DNA from: JAOUEA01 sp041287635
GTDB lineage: Bacteria > Actinomycetota > UBA4738 > HRBIN12
Assembly: GCA_041287635.1 (NCBI GenBank)
Contig: JBGGNG010000007.1
Coordinates: 1 to 7,127 of the forward strand
DNA: 7,127 nucleotides
Direction: 5' to 3'
Shown: piece by piece, positions 5,462 through 7,127 of the stretch
How the letters are laid out: each line of letters starts with the position of its first letter
How positions within the stretch are numbered: the first letter of the stretch is position 1
Position numbers and translations under genes: made by a program
The notes under the pieces: generated by a model
The model's database searches: none
Told to the model about the DNA's origin: nothing
Seen by the model: the letters and a program-made list of their open reading frames with translations, nothing else

Positions 5462-7127
5462 GCCTGCACCTCCCGCGCCGCTTCCCAGACCCGCTCGGGG
5501 GTCATCGGCATCTGCCGCACCTGCGTGCCCAGCACCTTCGTGATCGCGTTGGCGATCGCGCCGGCCGTCGGCACCTGCGGCGGCTCCCCCACCCCTTTCG
5601 AGCCTCGGGGACCGGCGCCCTTGGCCGCGATCTGGATCCAGTCGACCTCGATCTCGGGAGCATCGGCGCAGGTGACGAGCTTGTAGTCGAGCAGCGCAGG
5701 ATTGCGCTGGCGGCCCTCGTCGTCGAGCTGGGTGCCCTCGCTCAGCGCGAGGCCGACGCCCATCACGATGCCACCGGTGACCTGACCGTCGGCGCCCGCG
5801 CGGTTGAGGATCACGCCGGAGTCGTGTGCGGCGGCGACCTTCAGGACCCGGACCACACCGGTCGCGCGGTCGACCTTCACGTGCGCGGCCTGGGTGATCA
5901 GCTGCGGCGCGAGGAACGTCTCGTTGCCGAGTCGCCCTACGCAACCCCCGGTGTCGCCGGCCGGCGCGTCGGGCACCTCCCCCGACCCCTTCCCGTGGAT
6001 CGTGCCGGCCCCGGCGAGATCGCCGATCGTCACCGATCGGTCGGGCGAGCCCTTCACGCGGACGCTTCCCTCGACGAGCTCCAGGTCCTCACGGTCCGCC
6101 TCGAGCTCCTCGGCGGCCGCGTGGAGCAGCTGCTCGCGCACGTCCGCCGCGGCACCCAGGACGGCGCGGCCGCTGTTGAACGTGGTCTGCGAGCCGCACG
6201 AGCCCATGTCCCAGTTCGCCGCGGCCGTGTCTTGGTAGAGGATCGTGAAGTCCCCTGGGCTCATGCCGAGCTCCTCGGCGACGAACATCGGCATCGCCAT
6301 GACGGCGCCGCTCCCATTCTCCTGGGCGCCGGTCACGATCGTGCCACTGCCGTCACCGTTGATGTGGATGTAGGCCCCGGACGGAGCCGGCATGCAGGGC
6401 CACCAGCCGACGGCGACGCCGATCGCCTCGTCCTCGGGCAGCTCACGGTCGTAGTCGATCATCTCGACCGCGCGCTCGAGGGTCTGCTTCATGCCGATCT
6501 CCTCGAAAACCTGACGCGTCGGACCCTCCACCCCCTGTTCGATCAGCGCGCGGCGGCGCAGCTCGACGGGGTCCATGTCGATCGCGCGAGCCACCTCGTC
6601 CATGTGCTGCTCGAGGCCCCAGCACACCTGCGGCGCCGTCGGGGCGCGGACCGAGCCAGAGGGTTGGTTGTTCGTGTAGTTCAGGTGCGCCTCGACGAAG
6701 ACATGGTCGATCACGTACGGGCCGCAGGCATGCATCGCCGCCATCTGCCCGAGGAAGCCTCCCTCACCGCAGTAGGCGCCCTTGTCGAGTGCGAGCGAGG
6801 CCCTCCGGGCGACCAGGCGCCCGTCGCGGGTCACGCCGGTCTCGAACTCCATCACGATGCCCTCGCGACGCTGGGCGATCGCGACGAACTCTTCCCGGCG
6901 GCTGAAGACCAGCTTCACGGGGCGCCTCGCCGCTCGGGCAAGCGCCGCCACCTGTGCCTCGAAGTGCAGGTCGCACTTCGCACCGAAGCCGCCGCCCAGC
7001 AGAGGCACCACGATGCGGACGTTCGCCTCGGGGACCTGGAGCGTCTGCGCCACGCCGGCGCGCGCCGCGTACGGCACCTGGGTCGACGACCAGATCGTGA
7101 CCTCGTCGCCCCGCCAATGGGCCACCA
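5458..7127 (-). CDS. Molybdopterin-binding large subunit of a molybdenum hydroxylase, C-terminal part (5' end outside window)
   Basis: This is the catalytic subunit of a xanthine dehydrogenase-family enzyme; it holds the molybdopterin cofactor and hydroxylates the substrate. About 555 residues are visible, so roughly the first 200 of a usual 750-800 are missing off the right edge. The GTG at 7125 is internal, not the start. Visible marks, numbered from that codon: WSSTQVPY (12-19); the cofactor motif GGGFGAK (44-50); the active-site loop SGSVRAPTAPQ (156-166); TGAQENGSGAV (265-275); GSCGSQTTFNSGRAV (308-322); and GSKGVGEPP (508-516) with Glu514 in the place of the catalytic glutamate. The loop has the XDH-like R-x-P-x-x-P-Q form and not the VAYRCSFR-type loop with the Mo-Cu cysteine of true CO dehydrogenase, so CO oxidation is unlikely. 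It is first in the operon; its TGA overlaps the FAD-subunit start. The likely class is an aldehyde-, purine- or aromatic-N-heterocycle-type hydroxylase. Confidence 0.92.
   Translation of the reverse strand, partial: VAHWRGDEVTIWSSTQVPYAARAGVAQTLQVPEANVRIVVPLLGGGFGAKCDLHFEAQVAALARAARRPVKLVFSRREEFVAIAQRREGIVMEFETGVTRDGRLVARRASLALDKGAYCGEGGFLGQMAAMHACGPYVIDHVFVEAHLNYTNNQPSGSVRAPTAPQVCWGLEQHMDEVARAIDMDPVELRRRALIEQGVEGPTRQVFEEIGMKQTLERAVEMIDYDRELPEDEAIGVAVGWWPCMPAPSGAYIHINGDGSGTIVTGAQENGSGAVMAMPMFVAEELGMSPGDFTILYQDTAAANWDMGSCGSQTTFNSGRAVLGAAADVREQLLHAAAEELEADREDLELVEGSVRVKGSPDRSVTIGDLAGAGTIHGKGSGEVPDAPAGDTGGCVGRLGNETFLAPQLITQAAHVKVDRATGVVRVLKVAAAHDSGVILNRAGADGQVTGGIVMGVGLALSEGTQLDDEGRQRNPALLDYKLVTCADAPEIEVDWIQIAAKGAGPRGSKGVGEPPQVPTAGAIANAITKVLGTQVRQMPMTPERVWEAAREVQA
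5468..5474 (-). promoter_or_regulatory. Ribosome binding site GGGAGGT for the FAD subunit
   Basis: On the minus strand GGGAGGT lies inside the last codons of the large-subunit gene, six bases before the GTG at 5461. It confirms the GTG start over any of the longer in-frame candidates. Confidence 0.75.

Noticed and set aside
4565..5944. Longer N-terminus for the FAD subunit (161 extra residues)
   Set aside because: The extension overlaps the large-subunit gene in another frame and is R/G-rich. The GTG at 5461 has an excellent ribosome site and gives the family's usual length.

Overview
The window is very GC-rich. Codons end almost always in G or C, Shine-Dalgarno sites are purine-rich, and two junctions are GTGA start/stop overlaps. 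This fits a high-GC Gram-positive bacterium (Actinomycetota). The delta-60 repeats and the molybdenum-hydroxylase genes fit such a genome, but nothing here fixes a genus. There are no RNA genes, CRISPR arrays, transposases or phage genes.

Layout on the plus strand: (1) positions 2-1117 hold the C-terminal part of an APC-family amino-acid/polyamine-type permease, cut by the left edge. (2) 1176-1571 is a small soluble helical protein of unknown function with a good ribosome binding site. (3) 1568-2460 is gene wreckage. First comes a short 3' remnant of a minus-strand gene, whose stop shares a CTAG with the stop of the small gene. It is followed by a plus-strand delta-60 repeat gene that has lost its 5' end and carries a one-base frameshift in a TTTT run. 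(4) 2498-2767 is a small DUF2007-like protein. Its stop overlaps the GTG start of (5) 2764-3993, a 12-helix membrane protein resembling NnrS/heme-copper-oxidase-type proteins, with histidines placed as possible heme or metal ligands.

Layout on the minus strand: positions 7127 to 4024 hold a three-gene molybdenum-hydroxylase operon (xanthine dehydrogenase/CO dehydrogenase superfamily), transcribed towards gene 5. The order is large molybdopterin subunit (cut by the right edge), FAD subunit, then [2Fe-2S] subunit. Large and medium genes overlap by 4 nt; medium and small are 16 nt apart. Together they make one enzyme: substrate is hydroxylated at molybdenum, and electrons pass through two [2Fe-2S] clusters to FAD. 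The active-site loop is not that of true CO dehydrogenase, so the substrate is unknown.

The most notable part is the 1568-2460 mosaic. A naive gene caller would join the frameshifted delta-60 remnant to the DUF2007-like gene as one false 309-residue protein and would miss the antisense remnant. I saw no convincing new defence or mobile system. The least explained intact pieces are the small helical protein and the coupled DUF2007-like/membrane protein pair.
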